Of a DNA stretch of 45,072 nt, positions 25,566-34,572 are shown in pieces (position 1 is the stretch's first letter; every line of letters begins with the position of its first letter). Where the stretch lies: contig JAAYYL010000017.1 of NCBI GenBank assembly GCA_012515395.1, positions 1-45,072 of the forward strand, written 5' to 3'. Source of the stretch: Bacteroidales bacterium. GTDB lineage: Bacteria; Bacteroidota; Bacteroidia; Bacteroidales; UBA932. The translations under genes were made by a program, and so were the position numbers. The notes under the pieces are model-generated. The model did no database searches. It was not told the origin of the DNA and worked only from the letters and a program-made list of their open reading frames with translations.

Positions 25566-26398
25566 GAGTTATACCTTAAACACTTGTATTCAGGGAGTAA
25601 GGGATGATCTGTGACTGCCAAAAGGGGCGGAAGCTGATGCCCTTTAAAAGCACTTTGTTTGACCTTCCGGGCAACCCAGGCCGCTTTTTCTGTTCCTCCG
25701 CCACCCAGTGTGGTATCATTGGCAGAGCGGCCTTCTTCAATGAGTCCGTACAAAATGGGGTCCAGCTCATCGTATTCGGGCATGGTGTCACTGTCTTTCT
25801 GGTCTATGTGCAACTCGGCGGAAGGTTCTTTATTGATGGTATGTGCCGGTATACGTTCCCCGTCCCTGTTCAGGTACGCGGCAAGATCGTAAACATCCGT
25901 TTTGTAAATATCCCCGATCACCATCAGAGCTCCGACCAGATCTCCGTACAATGTTCCGTACCCCATGGCCAATTCGCTTTTATTGCTTGTGTTGAGGACC
26001 AAATGTCCCTTTTTATTGGAATAGGCCATCAGCAGTACGGCACGGATCCGTGCCTGGATATTCTCCTCGGTAACATCATGCGGTGCGTGATCAAAGACAG
26101 GGGCCAATTCACGTACAAATTTGTGAAATATAGGGTCTATGGGTATGATGTTATAAGCGATTTCACTGAGTGTGCATAATTTCAGGGCATCTGTCAGGGA
26201 ATGAACCGTAGAATATGGTCCGGGCATCATCAGTCCGTGTACATTTTCTTTACCCAGGGCATCCTGTGCCAGGCAAGCCACAACAGCGGAATCAATTCCC
26301 CCTGAAAGCCCCAGTACAGCCTTTTCTTTACCGGCTTCATGAAAAAATTGCCTGATCCCGTGGGTCAGTATATTGTAGATTTCTTCTGACGTTTTCAT
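25562..26398 (-). CDS. nadE: NAD+ synthetase, synthetase domain only
   Basis: Makes NAD from deamido-NAD with ATP and ammonia. The PP-loop is GLSGGIDSAVV (30-40). LNTSNKSELAMGYGTLYGD is the deamido-NAD pocket, and KTDVYDLAAYLN follows. The length of 278 residues covers only the synthetase domain, so no N-terminal glutaminase (nitrilase-fold) domain is encoded here. The sequence style (EENIQARIRAVLLMAYSNK) resembles the synthetase half of glutamine-dependent enzymes, so ammonia could come from a free pool or a separate subunit. It overlaps prs by one base (TAATG) and the small membrane gene by 4 bp. Confidence 0.93.
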   Translation of the reverse strand: MKTSEEIYNILTHGIRQFFHEAGKEKAVLGLSGGIDSAVVACLAQDALGKENVHGLMMPGPYSTVHSLTDALKLCTLSEIAYNIIPIDPIFHKFVRELAPVFDHAPHDVTEENIQARIRAVLLMAYSNKKGHLVLNTSNKSELAMGYGTLYGDLVGALMVIGDIYKTDVYDLAAYLNRDGERIPAHTINKEPSAELHIDQKDSDTMPEYDELDPILYGLIEEGRSANDTTLGGGGTEKAAWVARKVKQSAFKGHQLPPLLAVTDHPLLPEYKCLRYNS

Positions 26399-27348
26399 TA
26401 CAGCGTGAATTTACTGCTGATTGACTGGTAATTGTAAACCTTGTTTATAATATCGGCAAATTCACGTGCGATGGAAAGCACTTTGATTTTGCTCTTGTCT
26501 ACGTTTGGATCCGAACATAAGGGTATGGTATCGGTTACGATCACTTCCTCCAGGGCGGAATTGGCTATCGTATTGTATGCCAATCCTGAAAGCACCGGGT
26601 GGGTAGCCATTGCCCGAACACTGCGGGCCCCTTTGGACATCATCATTTCCGAAGCTCTGGCGATCGTTCCGGCCGTGTCAATCATGTCGTCCAGAATGAT
26701 AATATTTCTGTCCTTAACGTCACCGATGGCAGTCATACTTCCCACTACATTGGCTTTTTCCCGTGATTTATGACAAATGATCAGCGGACATTCAAGTTTT
26801 CTGGAATAAGCATTGGCTCGTTTGGCGCCTCCCATGTCGGGAGCTGCAACGGAGAGATTCTCCAGGTTCAGGTTCTTGATATATGGCACAAAAACCGAGC
26901 TTGAATACACATGATCAACAGGAAAGTCAAAGAATCCCTGGATCTGGTCTGCATGCAGGTCCATGGTCATGACACGGTCACAACCTGCCGCTTCCAGTAA
27001 GTTTGCCACCATCTTGGCACCGATCGAGACCCTTGGTCTGTCTTTGCGGTCCTGCCTGGCCCATCCGAAATAGGGAATTACGGCTATCACTTTATAAGCC
27101 GAGGCTCTTTTGGCCGCGTCGATGGTCAGCAGTAATTCAAAGAGGTTGTCAACCGGGGGAAAAGTGGATTGAATGATAAAAATTGTGGAACCTCTGACGC
27201 TTTCGTCAAAAGCCGGTTGAAACTCACCGTCGCTGAACACCGTAACCGATGACAGTCCCAGGGGCATACCCAGGTGAGAGGCAATACGTTCGGCAAGATA
27301 TCGGGATCCGCGGCAGGAGAAGATTTTAAATAAATGCAGATGATCCAT
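26398..27348 (-). CDS. prs: Ribose-phosphate pyrophosphokinase
   Basis: Makes PRPP from ribose 5-phosphate and ATP, feeding purine, pyrimidine and NAD synthesis. It has the N-terminal FSDGEFQPAFDESVRG, the flexible-loop block YFGWARQDRKDRPR, the divalent-metal DLHADQIQGFF, and the PRPP signature IILDDMIDTAGT. The length of 316 residues is typical of class I PRPP synthetases. It leads the operon with nadE. This makes sense because PRPP is used in NAD synthesis. Confidence 0.97.
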   Translation of the reverse strand: MDHLHLFKIFSCRGSRYLAERIASHLGMPLGLSSVTVFSDGEFQPAFDESVRGSTIFIIQSTFPPVDNLFELLLTIDAAKRASAYKVIAVIPYFGWARQDRKDRPRVSIGAKMVANLLEAAGCDRVMTMDLHADQIQGFFDFPVDHVYSSSVFVPYIKNLNLENLSVAAPDMGGAKRANAYSRKLECPLIICHKSREKANVVGSMTAIGDVKDRNIIILDDMIDTAGTIARASEMMMSKGARSVRAMATHPVLSGLAYNTIANSALEEVIVTDTIPLCSDPNVDKSKIKVLSIAREFADIINKVYNYQSISSKFTL

Positions 27349-27369
27349 TGTCCCTTAGGTTAGATGGGG

Positions 27370-27377
27370 CAAAGATA
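27370..27377 (-). promoter_or_regulatory. Candidate -7 box for prs operon (TATCTTTG)
   Basis: On the minus strand TATCTTTG matches TAnnTTTG and ends 21 nt before the prs ATG. The box lies in the 45-bp gap between engB and prs. No TTTG -33 at the right spacing. Confidence 0.4.
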
Positions 27378-27393
27378 ATAAGAAAATGGACAA

Positions 27394-27993
27394 TCACCCG
27401 TTTTCCTCGAGTACAGATTCCATATATTCCAGAAGTTCTTCTCTGCCCCAAGCCGTTTTGGAAGATGCGGCAAATATCGGGGGAAGGGGTTCCCAATATT
27501 GGGACAAGGTTTCATGAAACGCATCGGTTTGATTTTGCAAAGCCGTTTTGGATAATTTGTCCGCTTTTGTCAGCACCAACGCAAAAGGAATTTGCCATGA
27601 ACCCAGTTTTAAAAGAAATTCCAGATCGATTTTCTGCAACGGATGCCTGCAATCCAAAAGTACAAAAAGCAGCACCATTTGAGGAGTGTGCTGTATGTAA
27701 TTCCGGATCATGATTTCAAGACTTGCCCTGAGTGTTTTGGAAATTTTGGCGAACCCGTAGCCGGGAAGGTCTGTAATGATCCATTTTCCGTTAATCAGAA
27801 ACTTATTGATGCATTGTGTTTTTCCCGGTGTGGACGAGGTGTGTGCCAGTCCTTTTGTTTTGCATAACATGTTGATGAGGGAAGATTTTCCCACATTGGA
27901 TCTTCCAATGAATGCAAATTCAACCGGGGCCTCTGCAATAAGTCCTTCTGTTTTGGTAAAGCTTCCCAGGAATGTGGCCTGATTTATTTCCAT
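27394..27993 (-). CDS. engB: Ribosome biogenesis GTPase EngB/YsxC
   Basis: Small GTPase for 50S subunit assembly. I place the start at 27993 (MEINQATFLGSF), the usual family N-terminus; an upstream in-frame Met at 28041 would add 16 residues and lie in the divergent xseA promoter. Motifs: P-loop GRSNVGKSS (30-38), G2 region SSTPGKTQ, G3 DLPGYGFAK, G4 TKADK. The length of 199 residues is normal. It is a single leftward gene, divergent from xseA, with a near-consensus TATCTTAG box 4 nt before the ATG. Confidence 0.94.
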   Translation of the reverse strand: MEINQATFLGSFTKTEGLIAEAPVEFAFIGRSNVGKSSLINMLCKTKGLAHTSSTPGKTQCINKFLINGKWIITDLPGYGFAKISKTLRASLEIMIRNYIQHTPQMVLLFVLLDCRHPLQKIDLEFLLKLGSWQIPFALVLTKADKLSKTALQNQTDAFHETLSQYWEPLPPIFAASSKTAWGREELLEYMESVLEENG

Positions 27994-28027
27994 GAGGCTA
28001 AGATAACGTTTTTCTGAGATTTTAACG

Positions 28028-28035
28028 TAAATTTG
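28028..28035 (+). promoter_or_regulatory. Candidate -7 box for xseA operon (TAAATTTG)
   Basis: TAAATTTG matches TAnnTTTG and is separated from the xseA ATG at 28040 by four bases (TAAC). A leaderless mRNA is predicted. The divergent engB has a one-mismatch box (TATCTTAG, minus strand 27998-28005), also 4 nt from its ATG. Confidence 0.45.
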
Positions 28036-28039
28036 TAAC

Positions 28040-29206
28040 ATGGAGAGGTTGGATCTGATTGATTTGCAAAAGCGTTTGGAACAAGCTGTTAATGACGCTT
28101 TTAAAGAGCCCTGCTGGGTGCGGGCTGAAATTAACAGGATGGATGTGCGTAACGGCCACTGCCACCTGGAGCTGGTCCAGAAAGAACCTCAAACAGACAG
28201 ACTGCTTGCTAAAGCACAAGCTGTAATCTGGGCCGGTGTTTTTTCCATGCTCGGACCTTTCTTCAGAACAACTGCCGGCATGGAGCTTCGTGCAGGATTA
28301 CAGGTGTTGTTATGCGTGGAACCCCGTTTCCACGCACTCTATGGAATGAGCCTGGTTGTGAGTGATATAGATCCTTCCTATACATTGGGAGGGCTGGAGA
28401 TGGAAAGACGCAAAACGCTGGAACGGCTTGAAAAAGAAGGCATCCTTAACATGAACAGGGAATTGCCTTTTCCACGCCTGCCGCGAAGACTGGCCGTCAT
28501 ATCTTCCCCTACGGCAGCAGGATACCAGGACTTTACCAATCACCTGGAGGCTTCCTCTTTTGGGTTCATTTTACGGTTGTTTCCGGCACTTATGCAGGGA
28601 AGCGAAGCTCCCGAAAGCATCATAAAGGCCATGGAACAGGTGGCCGATGCTTCAGTTCCTTTTGATCTGCTGATCCTGATAAGGGGGGGAGGTGCCGTTG
28701 CTGACCTGCATTGTTACGACAATTACGATCTGGCTGCTCACATAGCGCAGTTCCCACTGCCGGTAATTACCGGGATTGGCCATCAAAGAGATACCCACAT
28801 AGCAGACAGGGTAGCTGCTTTATCGCTGAAGACCCCCACAGCAGTAGCGGATTTTTTGGCAGGCCTGATGGAACAGGAAGAAGACAGCCTTATCCAATTG
28901 TCTCACCGGCTGGAACGTGCCGTCCACAACCGTATCAGTCGCGAAAAGCAAGATCTGCTGCATATGATAAAAGACATTAAAGGTGCCGTCAGATGGCTAA
29001 TACAGCAGCATACCCATACATTGGACATACTGGAGGAGCGCATTCGCAAAAACAATCCGCTGACATTGCTGGAAAAAGGCTATTCCCTGACATTGTGTGC
29101 GGGAAGAACCGTACGCGATGCATCCGCGCTCAAAGCCGGTGACAAAGTACATACCGTCCTTAGAAAAGGGGCTTTTGATGCAACGGTGGAAAATATTGAA
29201 CAATAA
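28040..29206 (+). CDS. xseA: Exodeoxyribonuclease VII large subunit
   Basis: Catalytic subunit of the single-strand exonuclease ExoVII. The N-terminal OB fold (about 1-100) contains CWVRAEINRMDVRNGHCHLELV. The nuclease domain includes LPRRLAVISSPTAAGYQDF, the block ILIRGGGAVADLHCYDNYDLA and the signature GIGHQRDTHIADRVA. A coiled-coil-rich segment (about 275-345) precedes the C-terminal NPLTLLEKGYSLT. At 388 residues it is slightly short for the family (usually 400-460). It is followed 6 bp later by xseB. It is the first gene of the long rightward run that reaches the glycogen cluster. Confidence 0.95.
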   Translation: MERLDLIDLQKRLEQAVNDAFKEPCWVRAEINRMDVRNGHCHLELVQKEPQTDRLLAKAQAVIWAGVFSMLGPFFRTTAGMELRAGLQVLLCVEPRFHALYGMSLVVSDIDPSYTLGGLEMERRKTLERLEKEGILNMNRELPFPRLPRRLAVISSPTAAGYQDFTNHLEASSFGFILRLFPALMQGSEAPESIIKAMEQVADASVPFDLLILIRGGGAVADLHCYDNYDLAAHIAQFPLPVITGIGHQRDTHIADRVAALSLKTPTAVADFLAGLMEQEEDSLIQLSHRLERAVHNRISREKQDLLHMIKDIKGAVRWLIQQHTHTLDILEERIRKNNPLTLLEKGYSLTLCAGRTVRDASALKAGDKVHTVLRKGAFDATVENIEQ

Positions 29207-29212
29207 TCCTAT

Positions 29213-29419
29213 ATGAAAAAGAAAACAGAGCTGAGTTACGAACAGGCAAGGGAAGAACTGGACATACTGGTCTCATCGTTGGAACAACCGGATGCTGATC
29301 TGGGGATGATTTCAGCAAAAGTGAAAAGGGCTTTGGAACTGGTTTCCTATTGCAGGGATTATTTACATCAGGTTCAGGAAGATGCAGAAAAAACACTTGA
29401 TTCGAATGAAAAGGAATAA
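29213..29419 (+). CDS. xseB: Exodeoxyribonuclease VII small subunit
   Basis: Small helical subunit of ExoVII, 68 residues. It shows the family pattern LSYEQAREELDILVSSLEQPDADL, in which a Pro/Asp turn separates two helices that pack on the coiled coil of XseA. It lies 6 bp after xseA, so subunits are made together. Its last 14 bp overlap the start I chose for the downstream porin gene. Confidence 0.92.
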   Translation: MKKKTELSYEQAREELDILVSSLEQPDADLGMISAKVKRALELVSYCRDYLHQVQEDAEKTLDSNEKE

Positions 29420-30635
29420 CATTCGTTTGTTGATTCCGGCAACAATACTGCTTCTTATGGCAGTTGTTCAGCCGCTGGAAGGTCAGGAACGTCTGAAACT
29501 ATCGAAAACCGATACACTTTCCCATCCGCTGTTATCCCTGCTAAAAGAATCTGCATCCCAGGTGTTTCACGATCCTTCCCCTCCTCGTTTTGTAATGATT
29601 GACAGCACGGGAAAATATCTTTTCGGAATGGGCGGGTATGTTTCCTGTTACGCATATTACGACGGAACAGGCTTTTTGTCCAGGGACATGGTCACTGCTT
29701 TGATCCCCATGGACCATTCTTCCCTGCGCAGTGGCCGCTTCAGCCTGGATGCAAGCAATTCCAGGATTTTCTTTCAACTCATAGGAGATACTCCTTTAGG
29801 GAAAGTGCAGGCTTATATTGAAGGCGGTTTTTCTGCCCAGGGGAATACTTTTTCCATGAAACATGCCTACCTGTCAGTAAAACATCTGTTGATAGGGCAG
29901 ACCTGGAGTAATATCATGGACCTGAAAGCATCTCCGGCTACCGTGGACGGAGAAGGCCCTTCGGGGTTGAACGGACTCAGGCAGCCGCAGATACGTTACG
30001 GATGGATGTGGACTAACGGATTCAGGTTCTTCGCATCCCTGGAAGACCCGGAAATAACCATGCTGGATGTACCTGAAAATATGGTGTTGGAAGATGTGCA
30101 GATCATGGGACAACGTTTCCCGGATTTGATACTTTCCACGGGGTACGACAGACCCAAATGGCATATGCAGCTGGCCGGTGTTTTACGTTTTATGGAGAAA
30201 CAGAGGGGATACGGACTTGCCCTGTCCGGTCACATGGACCTGACGCCGCGTGATGTAATTATGTTCCAGGCCACAGGCGGTGCGGGTATAGGGCATTATA
30301 TCCAGGACCTCGGAGGGTTGGGTTATGATGTTTTTATAAATGAAAGCGGAGATTTGGATAAGATCAGGGCTCTGGGTTATTACGCCGCCTGGGAACACCA
30401 TTGGAACGCCAGGTGTTTTACCGGATTGGTTTATTCCGCTGTTCATGTTGAGCCGTACAAGAATGCTCCGGATTATTTTTACCGGAAAACAAATTATGCT
30501 GCCATAAATACTTTCTGGACAGTCTACAAGCACGGAATGCTTGGAATTGAAGCCATATATGGCGACCGGAAAGATCATGACGGCCGGAAAGGATATACAT
30601 GGCGACTGAATTGCATGTTGCGTTATAATTTTTGA
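29406..30635 (+). CDS. DcaP-like outer-membrane porin
   Basis: Predicted outer-membrane channel of 409 residues. I choose the start at 29406 (MKRNNIRLLIPATILLL), which begins directly with a signal peptide ending QPLEGQ; an upstream Met would add eight residues. The mature protein shows the DcaP-like pattern: GKYLFGMGGYVSCYAYYD, then IPMD and RFSLDASNSRIFFQ, with alternating strand-like segments and a terminal RYNF. It sits between ExoVII and the branching enzyme gene and may admit a small carbon source, possibly a glucan fragment. That substrate is a guess from position only. Confidence 0.75.
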   Translation: MKRNNIRLLIPATILLLMAVVQPLEGQERLKLSKTDTLSHPLLSLLKESASQVFHDPSPPRFVMIDSTGKYLFGMGGYVSCYAYYDGTGFLSRDMVTALIPMDHSSLRSGRFSLDASNSRIFFQLIGDTPLGKVQAYIEGGFSAQGNTFSMKHAYLSVKHLLIGQTWSNIMDLKASPATVDGEGPSGLNGLRQPQIRYGWMWTNGFRFFASLEDPEITMLDVPENMVLEDVQIMGQRFPDLILSTGYDRPKWHMQLAGVLRFMEKQRGYGLALSGHMDLTPRDVIMFQATGGAGIGHYIQDLGGLGYDVFINESGDLDKIRALGYYAAWEHHWNARCFTGLVYSAVHVEPYKNAPDYFYRKTNYAAINTFWTVYKHGMLGIEAIYGDRKDHDGRKGYTWRLNCMLRYNF

Positions 30636-30637
30636 CG

Positions 30638-32620
30638 ATGGAAAATCTTGAAATCTGGGAACAGGATCCCTATCTGAAACCTTTCAAACCCGTTATATGG
30701 AGGCGGCACCAGATGCGTCTGGAAAAAGCGCTGGTTTTACAAGGGTCGTACGAGAGGTTCTGTGACGTTTTTAACAACCACTTGTATTACGGTATTCATA
30801 AAACGCCCGGAAAATGGATTTGCCGGGAATGGGCTCCCAATGCAAGTGCTATATACCTGATAGGAGAATGCAACGGTTGGAAAAAGGATCCTTCCTATGC
30901 CTTCAGACCGGTTGGAATGGGGAACTGGGAGCTGGAACTGCCCGGGGAAGCCTTGCAGCACGGACAGTTGTACAAATGGCTCATGGAATGGCCCGGCGGA
31001 TCGGGCGAACGCCTTCCCGCTTATGCCCGGCGTTGTGTTCAGGATCCGGAAACCAAGATATTCTCTGCCCAGGTATGGGACCCCCGCACTCCGTACAAAT
31101 GGAAACATAAGAATCCGCCCCGGGTAAAAAACCCGTTAATATACGAGGCTCATATTGGTATGAGCGGTGAAGAACCTTCTGTTGCGGACTTTGATTGGTT
31201 CCGGAAAAAAGTATTGCCCCGGATTGCAAAGCTCGGATACAATACACTGCAGCTGATGGCTATCCAGGAACATCCCTACTACGGTTCGTTCGGATACCAG
31301 GTTTCCAACTTTTATGCCGTTAGTTCACGTTTCGGCACTCCGGAAGGGTTAAAAAAACTGGTAGACAACGCACATGCCCTGGGTATTGCAGTCATACTTG
31401 ACCTGGTACATTCCCATGCCGTAAAAAACGAAATTGAGGGCCTCAGCCGCTTTGACGGAACGTATGACCTGTATTTTCATGCAGGTCCCAGGGGGGAACA
31501 CAATTTATGGTCTTCCCGTTGTTTTGATTACGGCAAGGGCTCCGTTATGCATTTTCTTCTTTCCAACGTAAAATACTGGCTGGAAGAATACCGTTTGGAC
31601 GGGTTCCGTTTTGACGGAGTTACTTCCATGATGTATTACGATCATGGTCTCGGCAGGGCCTTTACCGAATACGGGCACTACTTTGACGGCAACCAGGACG
31701 AGGATGCCATCACATACCTGGGTTTGGCCAATAAACTGATACACGATTGCAATCCCAATGCCGTTACAGTTGCCGAAGACGTAAGCGGTATGCCTACACT
31801 GGCCTATCCTTTTGAAAAAGGAGGCATTGGATTTGATTTTCGAATGAGCATGGGTGTTGCCGATAACTGGATCAAATGGATCAAAGAAGTCAAAGACGAA
31901 GACTGGCATGTAGGTGATATTTTTTACGAACTGACCAACAAACGCAAAGACGAACATACGATTTCCTACGCAGAATGCCACGATCAGGCTTTGGTGGGAG
32001 ATAAGACCGTTATATTCAGGCTTATAGATAAAGAAATGTATACTTCTATGAGCAAAGACATACAATCGCTTGTGGTAGACAGGGGAATGGCCTTGCATAA
32101 AATCATTCGCCTGCTATCACTGGCAACCGCAGGAGACGGATACCTCAATTTTATGGGTAACGAATTCGGCCATCCGGAATGGATAGATTTTCCAAGGGAA
32201 GGCAACGGGTGGAGTTATCATTACGCCCGCCGGCAATGGTCTCTTGCCGATAACGGTCTGTTACGCTACGGACAGCTTGAAAATTTTGACAGGGATATGA
32301 TCACGCTGGCCGGGGCACAAAATTTGTACGACAATGCCCCGCGTCCTGTAGTACAGGATATCGGATCACAGGTTTTGGCCTTCGAAAGGGGACGGTTGCT
32401 CTTTGTTTTCAACCTTAGTCCTAGCGGGTCATACAAAGATTACGGAATGGAAGTCCATCCGGGTAAATACCGATGCATATTGGATACAGATGATCCCTTG
32501 TACGGCGGATTTGGAAGAAATGACAAAGAAACCGTCCATTTTACGATTCCCCAGAGAGGTACAAATGTCCTCTTCCTGTACCTGCCCGCACGCAGTGCAA
32601 TGGTATTTAATAGAGAATAA
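30638..32620 (+). CDS. glgB: 1,4-alpha-glucan branching enzyme (GH13, eukaryote-like)
   Basis: Creates alpha-1,6 branches in glycogen. The start is the ATG at 30638, two bases after the porin stop. The CBM48 domain covers about 55-140 (REWAPNASAIYLIGECNGW), then the GH13 barrel with EAHIGMSGEEP, the nucleophile D326 (DGFRFDGVTSM), the acid/base E380 (VAEDVSGMP) and the third acidic residue D449 (ECHDQALVGDKT). These blocks resemble the eukaryotic GH13_8 type rather than the E. coli GH13_9 type. A C-terminal beta domain ends the protein (660 residues). It is the first of five glucan genes in a row. Confidence 0.95.
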   Translation: MENLEIWEQDPYLKPFKPVIWRRHQMRLEKALVLQGSYERFCDVFNNHLYYGIHKTPGKWICREWAPNASAIYLIGECNGWKKDPSYAFRPVGMGNWELELPGEALQHGQLYKWLMEWPGGSGERLPAYARRCVQDPETKIFSAQVWDPRTPYKWKHKNPPRVKNPLIYEAHIGMSGEEPSVADFDWFRKKVLPRIAKLGYNTLQLMAIQEHPYYGSFGYQVSNFYAVSSRFGTPEGLKKLVDNAHALGIAVILDLVHSHAVKNEIEGLSRFDGTYDLYFHAGPRGEHNLWSSRCFDYGKGSVMHFLLSNVKYWLEEYRLDGFRFDGVTSMMYYDHGLGRAFTEYGHYFDGNQDEDAITYLGLANKLIHDCNPNAVTVAEDVSGMPTLAYPFEKGGIGFDFRMSMGVADNWIKWIKEVKDEDWHVGDIFYELTNKRKDEHTISYAECHDQALVGDKTVIFRLIDKEMYTSMSKDIQSLVVDRGMALHKIIRLLSLATAGDGYLNFMGNEFGHPEWIDFPREGNGWSYHYARRQWSLADNGLLRYGQLENFDRDMITLAGAQNLYDNAPRPVVQDIGSQVLAFERGRLLFVFNLSPSGSYKDYGMEVHPGKYRCILDTDDPLYGGFGRNDKETVHFTIPQRGTNVLFLYLPARSAMVFNRE

Positions 32621-32658
32621 ATTAGTATCTTGCAAGGTTATGCAATAACAAAAAAACT

Positions 32659-34572
32659 ATGGCATATTTACAGTTCAATAAACACGAATTGGGAAACCTG
32701 GAGTATTCACTGCCCCGGGAAATTCTGGCAACAAACCGTGCCGGAGGATACCTCAACACCACGCTGGTTGGATGCAATACCCGGAAATATCACGGATTGT
32801 TCGTAGTGCCCGTTGACGAACTGGGCGGAGGCAGTTATGTCCTTTTGTCTACTTTGGATGAAACCCTCATTCAGCACAACCAGGCCTTTAACCTGGGCAT
32901 TCACCGTTACCCCGGAATATACGAACCTCGCGGGCATAAATATATTATTGATTTTGAGATAGACAGAAGCATTGTGCTGACATACAGGATCGGTGGCATG
33001 ATCTTTCGCAAAGAAATGGTTTTCCTGCATAACAAAGAACAATTGCTGATCCGGTATACTCTTTTGGAGGCTCATTCACCCACGACATTGAGACTTAAAC
33101 CATTTCTAGCTTTCCGTAACATTCACGAATTAACATATGCCAATCTGACAGCAGACATTTTTCATACCAACGTGGAAAAAGGGGTGGGATATCGTTTGTA
33201 CAAAGGGTTCCCCCGTCTTTATATGCAGCTGAATGTTCAAAATGAGTTCATCAGGTATCCGGACTGGTATAAAAATATTGAATACCTGCAGGAAAATGCC
33301 CGTGGTTATGAACATCACGAAGACCTTTTTGTCCCCGGATATTTTGAATGTCCCATACGCAAAGGGCAAAGCATTGTCTTTTCCGCGTCGCTTGTCCCGG
33401 CCAATCCTGTCCGGCTTAAAACCATATTTACCAATGAAATAGCAAAAAGACCATCGCGGGATTCATTCCGGGATTGTCTGAAACTTTCGGCTTCCCAGTT
33501 TTTGATCAACAGGCACGGAAAAACAAGGGTTATTGCCGGATATCCCTGGTTGGGAGAATGTGCCAGGGATACGGCCATGGCACTTCCGGGTTTGACACTG
33601 GCAGCCGACAATGCTGACAACTGTGTGTTTACTTCTGCAATGGACACACTGATAGCTGACCGGACACATTTGTACCGGTCTGCCGATGGCCCCTTATGGA
33701 TCTTCTGGACATTGCAGCAGTATCTGGCGGTTACGGGAAACAGGAAATCTTTATGGCATTCTTACGAAACCTTTCTCAAAGAGGTGTTGCGTAAATACAA
33801 GAACGGCACGGATACCGTACAAATGCATGCCAACGGTTTGATATGGGCAGAAAAAGAAGGGACTGCACTTACTTGGATGGATGCCTATATTGAAGGAAAC
33901 CCGGTTACCCCCCGTGCCGGATACGCGGTGGAAATTTGCGCCCTTTGGTACAATGCCGTATGTTTTGCATTGGAACTTGCCCGGGACAACGGGGACAAGG
34001 AGTTTGAAAATGAATTCAGGGACATCCCCGAACTGATCAAGGAAAACTTCTTACCCACTTTCTGGTGTGAATCGCTGTCGCAGCTGGCAGATTACGTGGA
34101 CCGGGAAGGACAGAATATTTATACCAGGCCTAATCAGTTGTTTGCCTGTTCCTTGCCTTATACTCCGCTCAACGACGAAAAGATCAATACCGTACTGGAA
34201 ATATGTACCAAAGAATTGCTTACTACACGCGGTCTTAGAACATTATCCCCAAAAAATCCGTTATTTGAAGGTCACTACGAAGGGGACCCCGTGAAAAGAA
34301 CGACAGCATACCACCAGGGATCCGTTTTCCCCTGGCTGCTGGGTCATTATATGGATGCGCAATTCCGTCTTCACGGCAAAGCATTCGCTTCTTGTGCCAG
34401 GGATATCATTCATGTTTTTGAAGAAGACATAGCCGAGCATGGTGTAGGTTCCATTGCCGAGTTGTACGACGGCAATCCGCCTCACCGCCCGCACGGATGC
34501 ATTTCGAACGCCCGCAGTGTTGCCGAATTGTTACGAATAATGAAGATCATAGAAAAATACAGAAAACTATGA
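32659..34572 (+). CDS. Glycogen debranching enzyme (GH133, archaeal-type)
   Basis: Amylo-alpha-1,6-glucosidase that removes branch stubs from glycogen. An N-terminal beta-sandwich domain (about 1-250) starts with EYSLPREILATNRAGGYLNT. An (alpha/alpha)6 catalytic domain follows, with RVIAGYPWLGECARDTAMALPG (280s to 310), the acidic LTWMDAYIEGNPVTPRAGYAVE and AYHQGSVFPWLLG. The usual WGRD near residue 300 reads CARD; the Asp is kept. At 637 residues it fits the archaeal and bacterial single-domain type. The stop overlaps the start of the GT4 gene (ATGA). Confidence 0.9.
   Translation: MAYLQFNKHELGNLEYSLPREILATNRAGGYLNTTLVGCNTRKYHGLFVVPVDELGGGSYVLLSTLDETLIQHNQAFNLGIHRYPGIYEPRGHKYIIDFEIDRSIVLTYRIGGMIFRKEMVFLHNKEQLLIRYTLLEAHSPTTLRLKPFLAFRNIHELTYANLTADIFHTNVEKGVGYRLYKGFPRLYMQLNVQNEFIRYPDWYKNIEYLQENARGYEHHEDLFVPGYFECPIRKGQSIVFSASLVPANPVRLKTIFTNEIAKRPSRDSFRDCLKLSASQFLINRHGKTRVIAGYPWLGECARDTAMALPGLTLAADNADNCVFTSAMDTLIADRTHLYRSADGPLWIFWTLQQYLAVTGNRKSLWHSYETFLKEVLRKYKNGTDTVQMHANGLIWAEKEGTALTWMDAYIEGNPVTPRAGYAVEICALWYNAVCFALELARDNGDKEFENEFRDIPELIKENFLPTFWCESLSQLADYVDREGQNIYTRPNQLFACSLPYTPLNDEKINTVLEICTKELLTTRGLRTLSPKNPLFEGHYEGDPVKRTTAYHQGSVFPWLLGHYMDAQFRLHGKAFASCARDIIHVFEEDIAEHGVGSIAELYDGNPPHRPHGCISNARSVAELLRIMKIIEKYRKL

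Noticed and set aside
29568-29576. TGTTTCACG, the left half of a parS palindrome
   Set aside because: The right half reads ATCC instead of TGAAACA and the site is inside a porin gene, so it is a chance half-match. I found no full parS in the window, though an eye search can miss degenerate sites.
31505-32098. Antisense open frame of 197 codons inside glgB
   Set aside because: It covers the GH13 catalytic motifs on the other strand, and its low-complexity composition gives no support for a gene.
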